Of a stretch of DNA of 64,000 nt, positions 47,311 through 57,688 are shown piece by piece. Made by a program: the position numbers and the translations under genes. The DNA comes from Panaeolus papilionaceus. Its lineage: Eukaryota > Basidiomycota > Agaricomycetes > Agaricales. The notes below the pieces were generated by a model, which saw nothing but the letters and a program-made list of their open reading frames with translations, was not told the origin of the DNA and made no database searches. The stretch lies in the NCBI GenBank assembly GCA_015501605.1, contig JADNRZ010000022.1:186001-250000 (forward strand). The letters run 5' to 3'. Numbering within the stretch: the stretch's first letter is position 1; each line of letters begins with the position of its first letter.

Positions 47311-47928
47311 TTAAAGAGACTTCAGGAACTTTTTAATTGACTCCTGGTCAAGAGCTCCGACAAACTTGGAGACGGGTGCCCCGTCTCGGAATGCAATTAC
47401 TGTTGGTAATGCTCGTACCTATCACAATAATTGGATATGAGCGATGTTAACGGAAACAAAAGACACAAACAGACCTCATATTTCATAGCGAGTTGTTGGC
47501 CGTCCTCACTGTCGGTGTCAACCAAAACAAGGTCGAAAGGCTTTCCGGTTCCCGATGTATTGGGTTCCTCTGTGAGTCTCTTGAGTGCTGGGGAGATTAA
47601 CCGACATGGCCCGCACCAACTGAAAGCGAATTATGTAGGGATGATTAGTTCAAAGACGCGGATAGAGCGTTGCCACACACACTCCGCATAAAAGTCAGCA
47701 ATGACAACTTTTTCTTTGTTCGCAGTTGCTTCTTCGAAAACCTAAGCATAAGGTTAATATTGTGAGTCGCCTTCCATGGCATATGAGCCTAACCTGCTTA
47801 TTGGCGTCTTGGAATATCACTGCGCGTCTCTGGGTCATATGGAATGCTCTAATATTTCCTGGGACACAAACTGATGCCAAAGAGACATTTTTGGACCTGA
47901 ATACGCGTAAACCAGCATTGAAGGACAT
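47311..47928 (-). CDS. thioredoxin, probably mitochondrial
   Basis: Thiol-disulfide reductase. Four exons (47794-47928, 47683-47741, 47475-47619, 47311-47418) total 447 nt, 148 aa, in frame. The active site is ADWCGPCR, split after GA of GAT by intron 2, with the cis-proline region VRALPTVIAFRDG in the last exon. About 35 residues precede the fold: SFNAGLRVFRSKNVSLASVC then MTQRRA. They are Arg/Ser-rich with no acidic residue up to AVIFQD, as expected for a mitochondrial presequence, so a mitochondrial Trx3-type role is likely but inferred. The core ends KKFLKSL. An in-frame start further upstream would need another exon that I cannot support. Confidence 0.85.
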
Positions 47929-48761
47929 TTTTGTAAATGATTACTGATGAATGACGAGTTGTTGAAGCAAAAGAGAAGACATAATACCTGGTGCTCGCCT
48001 TCTCGGCATTTTCCGGGCCTCCTTGATTTCTAACTTCCAACTTCACAATCAGACTGTATGATTATTCAAAGTTGCTCTTGGTCTAAATTCTGGGATTCCA
48101 AGGCGTGGACAACGATAGCCATCGTTTCTGGTCTATTCTTGTCTTTTGATCCTGTTCGAGAGTTTATGAACTGTTCCTTCATCATCGATCAGCGTCCAAC
48201 TCTGTCATGGTTATGTATAGAGTCAGCTCGACTGTGATGCAGTATCACACACGAGGTCACCTAGTCGGGCTTGTAGTTTCTGTGCTGCATTTCCAGTATC
48301 CATCCTATCTGAATGGATGAAAATAGCTCAATGAACGAAAGACACAGGAGCCCTCAACCCTTGGCCCCAATAGGGACAAAACTCATAGAAACCGGCCACG
48401 CTGGGTCAACCTGAACATAAAAATATCCTGATGATTCCCACCACTTCTCCTGTGGCAAATGACAGGATAAATATAAACCTGGTTGTTATGGACGGCGTTT
48501 CGGTGCTGGCACATGAGGCAGTTTGATACATAAATGAGGACGCACTTCACAAATCAGCCTTCCATCTCGGTTTTCTTGTTCGTTCTCCCTGGCTAGTCCT
48601 TGCACCCATTTTTGAGCAGCGTAGGCGCCATATTTCACTCTTGCTAACAGATACATGTCGCTGAACGCTATGCCAGGCTCTTTATTGTGTCTTCAGCAGC
48701 TTCTTGCTTTGGTCAAGACCACCTCCTCCGTCTTTCACTCCTAACATATCAAAAACTCAAT
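47929..48761. other. divergent promoter region, no gene seen
   Basis: About 830 bp between the outward-reading thioredoxin and cupredoxin genes. A CTTTCACTCCTAACATATC stretch lies just ahead of the cupredoxin start at 48762. I see no coding frame supported by splice sites. Confidence 0.5.
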
Positions 48762-49666
48762 ATGCGAGCATCAATTGCCGTCACCGCTCTCCTCTCTGCT
48801 TTGGCTGCTAAGGCTGCGAACATCACAGTGATGGTCGGAGCAAACAACGGGGTGCATACCATTTCTTCATTGTAGACCTTTTTTCTCATCAAATATTTCA
48901 GTTGACGTTTGAGCCTCCCAGTATCACCGCCCAGGTTGGGGATATGATCAACTTCCAATTGTGAGTTGATACGCTCTGTGGCTGATCCCTGACATCTGAC
49001 GATTTGTGGATAGTATGGCAAAGAATCACGTTCGTACTCATTGAGCGTACTGCGCCGTAATCTTTCTAATAGCTTTTTACTAGTCCGTCACGCAATCTAC
49101 CTTCGTCGACCCATGCCAAATTCAGCAGAACCCCCCTGGTGCTGATTCCGGCTTTATGAACGTCCCTCCTGGCTCGACATCTGTGCCCGTATGGACCATC
49201 TCCGTTCAAAACGCTACCGCTCCTCTTTGGTTCTTCTGCGCTCAAACTGGGTAACTACCTTCTGTTCCATTCCGCGGTCGACACCGTAGCTCATGAAGTT
49301 ATTCTTAAAGTCATTGTCAAAAAGGGATGGTTTTCGCCATTAATCCAACTGCGGAAAAGACTTTCGCTATGTTCCAGGTATACTCTTTCTAGCTGCCTGT
49401 TATTTTAGATGGCCACTTATCTCGTTTTGCAGGCTAACGCTATGGGCACCAATAGCTCTGCACCTGCGTCGGGCACCCCACCTGCCGGAGGGAGCAGTGC
49501 CCCCGGTTCCAATTCTGCCGCAGTTAGTGGAACTGGAAGCACCCCCGCCTCATCCACCGCAGCGAGTGCTCCTTCTTCCAGCCAAACAGGAGCAGCTTTC
49601 AGGGTCAGCAGCAGTGCTGCTGGTGCTCTGACAGTCATGGCCCTTTTAGTCGGTATTACTCTATGA
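48762..49666 (+). CDS. secreted cupredoxin-like protein with a probable GPI anchor
   Basis: Six exons (48762-48851, 48902-48960, 49014-49029, 49084-49250, 49311-49377, 49433-49666) total 633 nt, 210 aa, in frame; exon 3 is only 16 nt. An N-terminal signal peptide (MRASIAVTALLSALAAKAA) leads a single cupredoxin domain. The type I copper ligands are complete: His55 in AKNHSV, Cys107 in FFCAQTGH, His112 and Met117 in HCQKGM, giving C-x4-H-x4-M. Cys66 (DPCQ) and Cys113 could make the usual disulfide. A Ser/Thr/Gly/Ala-rich linker (about residues 140-190) follows, then a hydrophobic end GALTVMALLVGITL, a likely GPI signal. Proteins of this type are common at the surface of mushroom cells; their redox partners are mostly unknown. 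Confidence 0.85.
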
Positions 49667-50019
49667 GATTTGAAAAACTTTGTGTGATTTCGGGGTAGCT
49701 AATCGAAATGATTAACTTTCATATAATAAATACAAGACTTTCTATTGACAAGTTGGAAGACACTATGGATAATTCACCAATCGTTTATCAGAGATATGTG
49801 TGTCATGTTTGAAGCTATAAATTGAGACATCTTGAGTAACCGCAGTGGTGAATGACTGCTTGCATGACACGCCCCGTCAGGGTACGGTTGGGGGAGCCTG
49901 ATTAGATAAACACGGACAAAGAGGCCTTCAAGTCAGTTTAAGCCTTTCTACTTTCCTCCCTCTTCGCAGAGTTATATCTACTGTGAAACCCTTGGACTTA
50001 GCCCCTATAGCTCTCCCGT
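49667..50019. other. intergenic, no gene seen
   Basis: About 350 bp between two plus-strand genes: 3' region of the cupredoxin gene (AT-rich at 49700-49740) and promoter of the myotubularin gene, with a pyrimidine-rich stretch near 49945-49975. Confidence 0.5.
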
Positions 50020-52958
50020 ATGGATGCCATTCGAGTTCCAAAGGTACAATTGATCGCGTTCATGCCCAGGTTCTCATTAAATGTTGTTGCAGGTAGAGCA
50101 GGTTCTGTTCTCCAAAGGCGCTCTTGTTTCTCATGGCACCCTTCATCTTACCGCACACCACATAATATTTCGCTATGACGAACCTGTTAGCGATGAGACG
50201 GAGATGTGGGTCAGTGATCTCGTAGTCATCTGTTGCAATCCATTTAAGAACTCTTCACCTCTCGATAGATGCCATATCCACTGATATCGCTTGTCAATCG
50301 CCTACCACAAACTCTGCAAGGCCTCTCACAGCTTACCTTTCATACACGGACCTTTGAGTCCTTTTCTTTCACTTTCAAAAAAGATTCCGATGCGACAGAT
50401 GTTTTTGAGAGTGTGAAGGAGCTAACCGTGGCTAGTACGTCGCAGGATTTCGTGTGTCGACATTCCTAACTTCAATTCAAGCATCTGTCACCCAGTTGTA
50501 CGCCTTCTTTTACAATCCTAATCCACCCCTTCCAACAAATGAAGGATGGTCAATATATTCTCCTCGAGAGGAGTACGGACGTATGGGGGTCGGGACGCGC
50601 TCTAAGGCCTGGAGGTTTACCGACTTGAATAAAGAGTATACGGTACGTGCTCATTCTATGAATAGTGAAACCCAAACCTTATCATCGCCTTGTGTTAGTT
50701 TTGTCCAACGTACCCTGCTCGCCTAGTTGTGCCAACAAGGATTAGTGACACTACTCTGCAGTATGCTTCAAAATATAGAAGTAAATGCCGCATTCCCATT
50801 CTCAGTTACTTGCATTGGGGAAACTATGTGAGCATGTTCGTAGCTTTTAAAAGCAAAGGGGCTGAATATCCTCTAGGGGAGCATTACCCGATCTAGCCAG
50901 CCGATGGTTGGAATAACGCAGAATAGATCCATCCAGGACGAGAAGCTGATTGAAGCCATCTTTCAATCCCACTGGTCACCAGAAACTCGCGCGGCCAGTG
51001 CTCCTGTTTATGGAGCGACAACTACGAACCTTATCATCGACGCTAGACCGACCGTTAATGCGGTCGCTAATACTGCCAAGGGCGCTGGGACGGAAAATAT
51101 GGATTATTACAAAGACAGCAAAAAGATCTACCTGGGGATCGATCATATCCATACTATGAGGGAGTCTCTGGCGAAGGTTGTTGAAGCACTACGAGATGCA
51201 GACCAACTGCTAGCCAGCATAAAAACTGATCTTCAAGACCAAGTTTCGGACCTTACTGTTCTCGACAGACCAGCCTTGAGGCGCTCGGGCTGGCTTCGAC
51301 ATCTTTCGGCTATCCTAGAGGGCACAATCATCATCACGAAGAATGTCCACATCAATTCCTCCCATGTACTCATTCACTGTTCCGATGGATGGGATCGCAC
51401 ATCTCAACTATCTGCGCTGTCCCAAGTGTGTTTAGATCCTTTTTATCGAACAATACGCGGCTTCGAAATCTTGATGGAAAAGGACTGGCTCTCATTTGGA
51501 CACAAATTTTTGGATCGTTCTGGTCATCTTTCTTCAGAAAAGTTTTTTGTCTCGCCAACTGGAGACATTAGCTCAGGGAGTGGGACAGAAGCTGCTCAGG
51601 CGTTTTTGGTTTCTGTGCAAAATAGGTTTGCATCCCAGAACCACCTGAAAGAAACGAGTCCTATTTTCCATCAGTTTTTGGAATCCGTTCGACAGGTTCA
51701 GCGCCAATTCCCCGATCGATTCGAATTCAACGAGAGGTTCCTCCGCAAGATATACTATCATTTGTACTCGTGCCAATTCGGCACCTTCCTTTTCAACTGT
51801 GAGCGGGAGCGGAAAACAAGCGATGACGGACCTCCTGCTGTTGAAAGGACACGCAGCTTATGGGATTTCCTGAATACGCCTGCTGAAATGGAGCAGAATC
51901 GCAACCCAACGTACGACCCCAGTCTGGATGACCCAAGTAGTCGCGCAGTCGATGCTGATATGGGTGTGTTGTATCCCAACGCCAAAGACGTACGGTTCTG
52001 GAATGAACTTTATGGTCGAGCGGACGAAGAGATGAATGGGAGAGCGGTACCTATACCCAAGGATGCTGAACTCGTGGGCCCAGTGAGCAGCGCGGAAGAC
52101 GATGTGATTATCCAAGGACCGACTACTCCCCAGCGAATTGGTTCGCCTACATCAGCGATCACTCAATCGCTGAATCTTCCTCCAGTTTCGAATGCACGAA
52201 GCCCATCTCCTGGTATATTGGGCAACCTGCGAGATCTTTCCTCTTCCCTACCCGATATAACTTCACGTTCTACGACAAGTAGGGCACCCCAAATCCAATT
52301 ACCCTTATCGAATGCCCATTCCTCCGATACTGCAGCCAGCTCGTCATCTCCTCTCAACTCATTAAACATTCCCATCTGGTCGCGTCCGAAGCAACCAGAG
52401 TTTCTGTCAGGCGCCAATGTGCGTTCCGTATGGGGAAAGCTCTCAACCAACGCATCAGCAGCACTATCAGTTGTGCAAGATGCATACACTGGTGTGGCGA
52501 AAGAGTTGATGAACTCGGGTCAGAATGAAGAATCCAATACAAGCAATCAGCCTGACCGGTCATCTGAATTGCGTAGTAGAGAAACATTGAGTACTTGGGG
52601 CCAAGCTGCAGACACCCCTGTTTCTTCCCCCGCTGTTTCACAACACCCTCGACTTGCGTCAGTCAACATGGCCAATCCGTGGGCAACACCTACCCACAAT
52701 GCACCCTCTACTCTCGAGTCTGTGTCAATTTATGACGAAAACCCGTGGGGTTCATCATTCAGGTCTACGAACACGCCGCAGAAAACAAGCATCGAGCCCA
52801 CCGAACCCACCAGTCCCCTCCCTTTAGACCCCACGGTCCAATTACCGTTACGTCGTCCCACCGCAGGGGCTAATTATTCATCTCGAGGGAGGAATTCCCC
52901 TAATCCTGGACAAAGTACGAATTCAAATACTGACCCACTTGGTGTTGGTCCCTTGTGA
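50020..52958 (+). CDS. YMR1: myotubularin-type phosphoinositide 3-phosphatase
   Basis: Removes the 3-phosphate from PI3P or PI(3,5)P2 on endosomes and vacuoles. Six exons (50020-50043, 50093-50209, 50269-50434, 50482-50642, 50699-50827, 50877-52958) total 2679 nt, 892 aa, in frame. A PH-GRAM domain fills the N-terminus (SKGALVSHGTLHLTAHHIIF). The myotubularin core follows with CRIPILSYLHW, QPMVGITQNRS, YLGIDHIHTMRESL and the active-site P-loop HCSDGWDRT (Cys367). CQFGTFLFNCERERK closes the domain. Beyond about residue 580 the tail is Ser/Pro-rich and disordered. The catalytic loop is intact, so the protein should be active rather than a pseudophosphatase. The symbol follows the yeast homolog; mushrooms may have other members. 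Confidence 0.9.
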
Positions 52959-53327
52959 TAGTTTGTAATAAGTATATTTTTTTTTCTTCGAAATTACATG
53001 TTGTATGTAATTAAATTGTACGACATACGGCGTTGTATTGCTAATAAGAATTAGATTGAAAATTTTAGGGATGATTTATTACATTGTTAGCATGGGAATA
53101 GACGTAAGTTGAGTATGTTTTTAAAGCCAATCCATCCAATCAGCGATTGGGTAGATAGGAAATGGTTCGTTTAAAAAAAGTTGGCGATCTCCTGAGATGG
53201 CGTGATATGGAACGATGAGTTACGTAATGCAAGAACTGGCAAATAAAAATTGAGGATAGTTGTAAACTGTTGAGATCAGAAATCTTCCTTTCCCTCCTCC
53301 CATCTCCATCTTTTCTTTTTTTTAAAA
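52959..53327. other. intergenic, no gene seen
   Basis: About 370 bp: AT-rich 3' flank of the myotubularin gene, then a strong pyrimidine tract (TTCCCTCCTCCCATCTCCAT) at about 53290, 40 bp before the SAM synthetase ATG, typical of highly expressed fungal genes. Confidence 0.5.
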
Positions 53328-54790
53328 ATGACACCAAACGGAACTGCTGTTCGCGCCGCTCTTGCTCCAGGTCATTTCCTCTTCACCTCGGAGTCTGTTG
53401 GTGAAGGTCATCCTGGTATGTGCAACGCGTTCATTTTTTTTGGTCGCGATTCCACTTATTGACTTGAGATCAGATAAAATCTGCGACCAAGTCTCCGATG
53501 CCATCGTATGTCGTTTTTATACGATCGACATGTTTAATTTACTCATTAGACACGTTTTTCTTTCCAGCTCGATGCTTGCTTGGCTGAGGATCCTTTCTCC
53601 AAGGTTGCTTGCGAGACTGCCTCGAAGACCGGCATGATCATGGTGTTTGGTGAAATCACCACCAAGGCTAAGCTTGACTACCAGAAGGTCATCCGTGAAA
53701 CCATCAAGCAGATCGGCTATGACGATTCATCGAAGGGTTTCGACTACAAGACTTGCAACATCCTTGTCGCCATCGAGCAGCAGTCCCCTGATATTGCTCA
53801 AGGTTTGGACCATGGTGACCTAGAGAATCACGGTGCTGGTGATCAGGGTATCATGTTCGGTTATGCAACAGACGAGACTGAGGAATATATGCCTCTGACC
53901 ATCGTCCTCGCCCACAAGCTTAACGCTGCCATGGCTGCTGCCCGCCGTAGTGGTCTCCTCCCTTGGCTCCGCCCCGATTCCAAGACTCAAGTCACCATTG
54001 AGTACAAGAAGGAGGGTGGTGCCACCATCCCTCTCCGTGTCGACACCATTGTCATTTCCACCCAGCACGCTGAGGAAATCTCAACCGAAGAGCTCCGTAA
54101 GGAGATCCTGGAAAAGGTCATCAAGGGCGTCATTCCTGCTAACCTCCTGGACGACAACACCGTCTACCACGTGCGTTTCTTATTGAAATTGACATTGAAT
54201 CCAAAACCGACTTTATAAATAGATTCAACCTTCCGGCCGTTTCGTCATCGGTGGTCCTCAAGGTGATGCCGGTTTGACTGGTCGTAAGATAATTGTCGAT
54301 ACCTATGGTGGTTGGGGTGCCCACGGTGGAGGAGCCTTCTCTGGCAAGGATTTCTCTAAGGTCGATCGTTCCGCTGCCTACACTGCTCGCTGGATTGGTA
54401 AGTTCTTATCTGGACTTCTCTTATAAATTGCTTATATCTCCTCTTTCAGCCAAATCCTTGGTCGCCGCTGGCCTCGCTCGTCGTATCCTAGTCCAGCTCT
54501 CGTACGCCATTGGTGTCGCTGAGCCTTTGTCCATTTACGTCGACAGTTACGGCACTGGCAAAAAGACGGATGCTGAGCTCGTTGAGATCATCCGCAACAA
54601 CTGGGACCTCCGACCCGGTGTCATTGGTAAATATAGTTTTGTGGCTTCTTTGGATCGATCATTTATTGATATTGGTTATTCAGTCCGTGAGCTCGACCTC
54701 CAGAAGCCCCAATACCTCAAGACCGCTTCATACGGACACTTTGGTAACCCCGACTACGCATGGGAGAAGCCCAGGCAACTCAAGTTGTAA
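53328..54790 (+). CDS. SAM2: S-adenosylmethionine synthetase
   Basis: Makes S-adenosylmethionine from methionine and ATP in the cytosol. Six exons (53328-53415, 53474-53505, 53568-54170, 54223-54397, 54450-54626, 54684-54790) total 1182 nt, 393 aa, in frame. Family marks: [17 protein letters not shown] (spliced over intron 1), the methionine/ATP site [15 protein letters not shown], the P-loop-like [28 protein letters not shown], and [13 protein letters not shown] at the end. Length is standard. The promoter pyrimidine tract and the codon use (many C-ending codons such as ATC, CTC, GTC) fit strong expression. Introns lie mainly at the 5' end, as in other fungal SAM synthetase genes. Confidence 0.95.
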
Positions 54791-55346
54791 AGCTATTAGA
54801 CTTTCGCTTTTAGATTTCGGGATTAAGTTGTTTATCTTCTCTCGGTTTTGCTCTCTCATGTCTTGTCTGCATCCGGAAGTTCATCCTTCCGCTCATCTTG
54901 CTTCATCACTGCACTAAACATAGATACCATCTTTCTCTAACACTCACGCACACCCACGTATATATATCATCCCCCATCCAATGCGATATTTTTCACGTTT
55001 TGGATTTGTAGAATTATCGACACCATCCCTCGGAGTATTCCACATGCATCCGTAGTGTAACATAATATGTAGTTGTAGTTATTAAGCAAGAAATCAATGC
55101 GTTCAACCGCCATTTTTTTCAATACTTACGATTATTTGGCCTGAAGTTGAAAGATAAAAAATAAAAAAGTAAGCCCCTATCCGCCCAACCGAGAGTAATT
55201 AGCACGTGTGAAGGAAATCATCGATGTTTCCAGTTCTGGATGATCGATATCAAAAATTTAAATAAAATGTCTTCTCCACTGTCACCAATTAACACCCTCC
55301 CTCTAGACACTAGACTTGCTCTTCATTGTCCCTTAAGCAAAGAATA
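54791..55346. other. intergenic, no gene seen
   Basis: About 555 bp: 3' flank of the SAM synthetase gene, then promoter and leader of ADE4. The sequence at 55300-55340 is pyrimidine-rich (CCCTCCCTCTAGACACTAGA). No coding frame supported. Confidence 0.5.
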
Positions 55347-57336
55347 AGTATGTGGTTTGGTTTCATTTTATTCTAACATTTATTAAAGATTAATTCTCTC
55401 TAGTGTGTGGTATTCTTGGGTTGCTCCTGCATAATCCATCTTTGGATGTTGCCCCTGAGATTTGCGAGGGTCTCTCACTTTTGCAACACCGAGGTCAAGA
55501 TGCATGCGGTATCATCACCTGTGGCCCCAAGGGTCGTTTCTATCAATGCAAAGCCAACGGCATGGTTAGGGACGTTTTCGATGTGAGCGCCATCTCTCGT
55601 TTAATTGGAGCAATGGGTGTCGGACATGGTCCGTTCTTCCTTCTCTCTTTGGTTTTTATCTTCTTAATCTCGTCCTCCAGTCCGATACCCGACAGCTGGA
55701 AGCTTCAATAATGCTGAAGCTCAACCCTTTTACGTTAATTCACCCTATGGAATCTGCTTTGCTCACGTACGTCTCCCTCTTTTCGTCTCGATGTCGGTAG
55801 GTTTTGGATCTCACAAACCTAAATCTGTAGAACGGAAACCTCATCAACACGGCCGAATTGATGCAATTCATGGATCACAATGCCCATCGTCACATCAATA
55901 CCGCCTCAGATTCTGAGCTGTTGCTCAACATCTTCGCTAACAATCTCCAACAAACGGGCAAGTTCCGTATCAACGAAGAGGATATCTTTACTGCTGTTGG
56001 TGGAATGATGCAACAAGTTAAGGGTGCTTATGCTTGTGTTGCGATGCTAGCGGGCTTCGGTATCATTGGCTTTAGAGACCCCAACGGTATCAGGCCACTG
56101 GGCCTTGGTTACAGGAAATCGCCTACCGGAACGGATTACATCCTTGCAAGTGAAAGTGTTGTCGCAGATGCCGGAGGTTTCTTGGATTGGGAAGATGTTC
56201 AGCCAGGTTTGTTTTTAGGTCTTATCTATCACTCCGATTCTTTCTGACAAATTTGCAGGCGAGGCTATTATCATCACTAGAAGTGGTGGTGTTTCGCGGA
56301 GGCAGGTGGCCCCTCCAGCCACCTTCGCCCCGGATATCTTTGAATACGTCTATTTCGCTCGACCTGATTCGGTCATTGATGGTATCAGTGTCTATCGAAG
56401 CCGTATGGCCATGGGTGATGCATTAGCTGCCAAGGTTGAGGCTGTTCTAAAAGAGAAGAACATAGAGATTGATGTCGTTATTCCGGTACGTCTTAAGCTG
56501 TTTGCTTGTTAATCATGACCGACATTACTCCAGGTTCCCGATACGTCACGCGTCGCAGCTCTCAATTTAGCCCAAAAACTCAACCTTCCTTATCGTGAAG
56601 GCTTTATCAAGAACAGATATGTCGGTCGAACGTTTATCATGCCTGGGCAGCAGATGAGGTCAGTCATTACACCATGCTCGCAACTTGATACTGATGTCAT
56701 ACAACAGAAAGAAGAATGTTCGTCGGAAGCTGAATGCGATGGCTCTAGAGTTCGTAGACAAGAACATTCTCATTGTTGATGGTATGTGATGACTGTTCCT
56801 ACTGCGTTATCCTACTAAGGCATGTTCATTCAGATTCAATTGTTCGTGGCACCACCTCGAAAGAGATTGTGCAAATGGCCAAGGACGTCGGATCAAAAAA
56901 GATTATTGTAGCCAGCTGCGCTCCTCCCATCCGATACCCCAACGTTTACGGAATCGACATGCCCTCCCGTGAAGAACTAGTCGCGTACAATCGCGATGAG
57001 GAACAAATTGCGAATGCGATCGGTGCTGATCTTTGTATCTTCCAAACGTTGCCAGACCTCGTGAATTCGGTTCGAGGTCTCAACCCAAAGATTGAGCAAT
57101 TCGATTGTTCAGTATTTACAGGCGAGTATGTTACAGGGAATGTGGATGAAAGCTATCTGCGACACATCGAAGGTTTACGTGCAGACAACCTTCGGGGCCA
57201 TGCTCTTGAACTGAACATCAGTGCCGTTGCTAATGGGGGATCCGCATTCGCCCAGGAAAAAGACCTCCTCACAGGAACTAGCACACCACTCAGCACTGCT
57301 GATGATACCGTTGGTCTACACAACAGCTACCGATGA
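55347..57336 (+). CDS. ADE4: amidophosphoribosyltransferase (glutamine PRPP amidotransferase)
   Basis: First committed step of purine synthesis: PRPP and glutamine to phosphoribosylamine. The initiator ATG is split by an intron: A at 55347, then GTATGT..CTCTAG, then TG from 55404. Exons are 55347, 55404-55628, 55681-55766, 55831-56206, 56259-56485, 56534-56658, 56708-56781 and 56834-57336; their sum, 1617 nt, is a multiple of three only with that single A, giving 538 aa. The next residue, Cys2 in MCGILGLL, is the glutaminase nucleophile. [19 protein letters not shown], and the PRPP-binding loop [18 protein letters not shown] are intact. The C-terminus is a variable Ser/Thr tail. Feedback by purine nucleotides is family knowledge. 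Confidence 0.93.
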
Positions 57337-57688
57337 TTTATTTTGCTCATTTATATCTTTATCCTACTTATCCTATATAAACCACAGCGATTAGATCTGA
57401 CAAACGTTTAGATGAAACGCTATTTTATGATGTCAGTTATGTTTCTAGTGTATGCTGTAACTGTATCCCGTATTCATACTAGGACTAGAAGATGGTGTAT
57501 CCCAGATTGCATGTATAGAACTATATTCAAAAATGAAAACACGGCTTCGTTGGACGCCAATTTGTTCCTGCTCGTCGGTTAGCGGGCCGTTGATCACGTC
57601 CGCCTGCATCATATTCTTCAAGTTGCCTTCCACCATCCAACTGGTTTTGTCGTCTTGGATAACATTCATACCCCGATATCACTTCAAT
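57337..57688. other. intergenic, no gene seen
   Basis: About 350 bp: 3' flank of ADE4, then promoter of the oxidase gene. The frame opening at 57533 continues in frame into the oxidase gene, but the residues before the signal peptide are not needed and are more likely leader. Confidence 0.45.

Noticed and set aside
45164..54790. Secondary-metabolite or mating-type cluster
   Set aside because: The gamma-subunit pair hints at pheromone signalling, but no pheromone receptor, pheromone precursor, homeodomain gene, polyketide or peptide synthetase is present.
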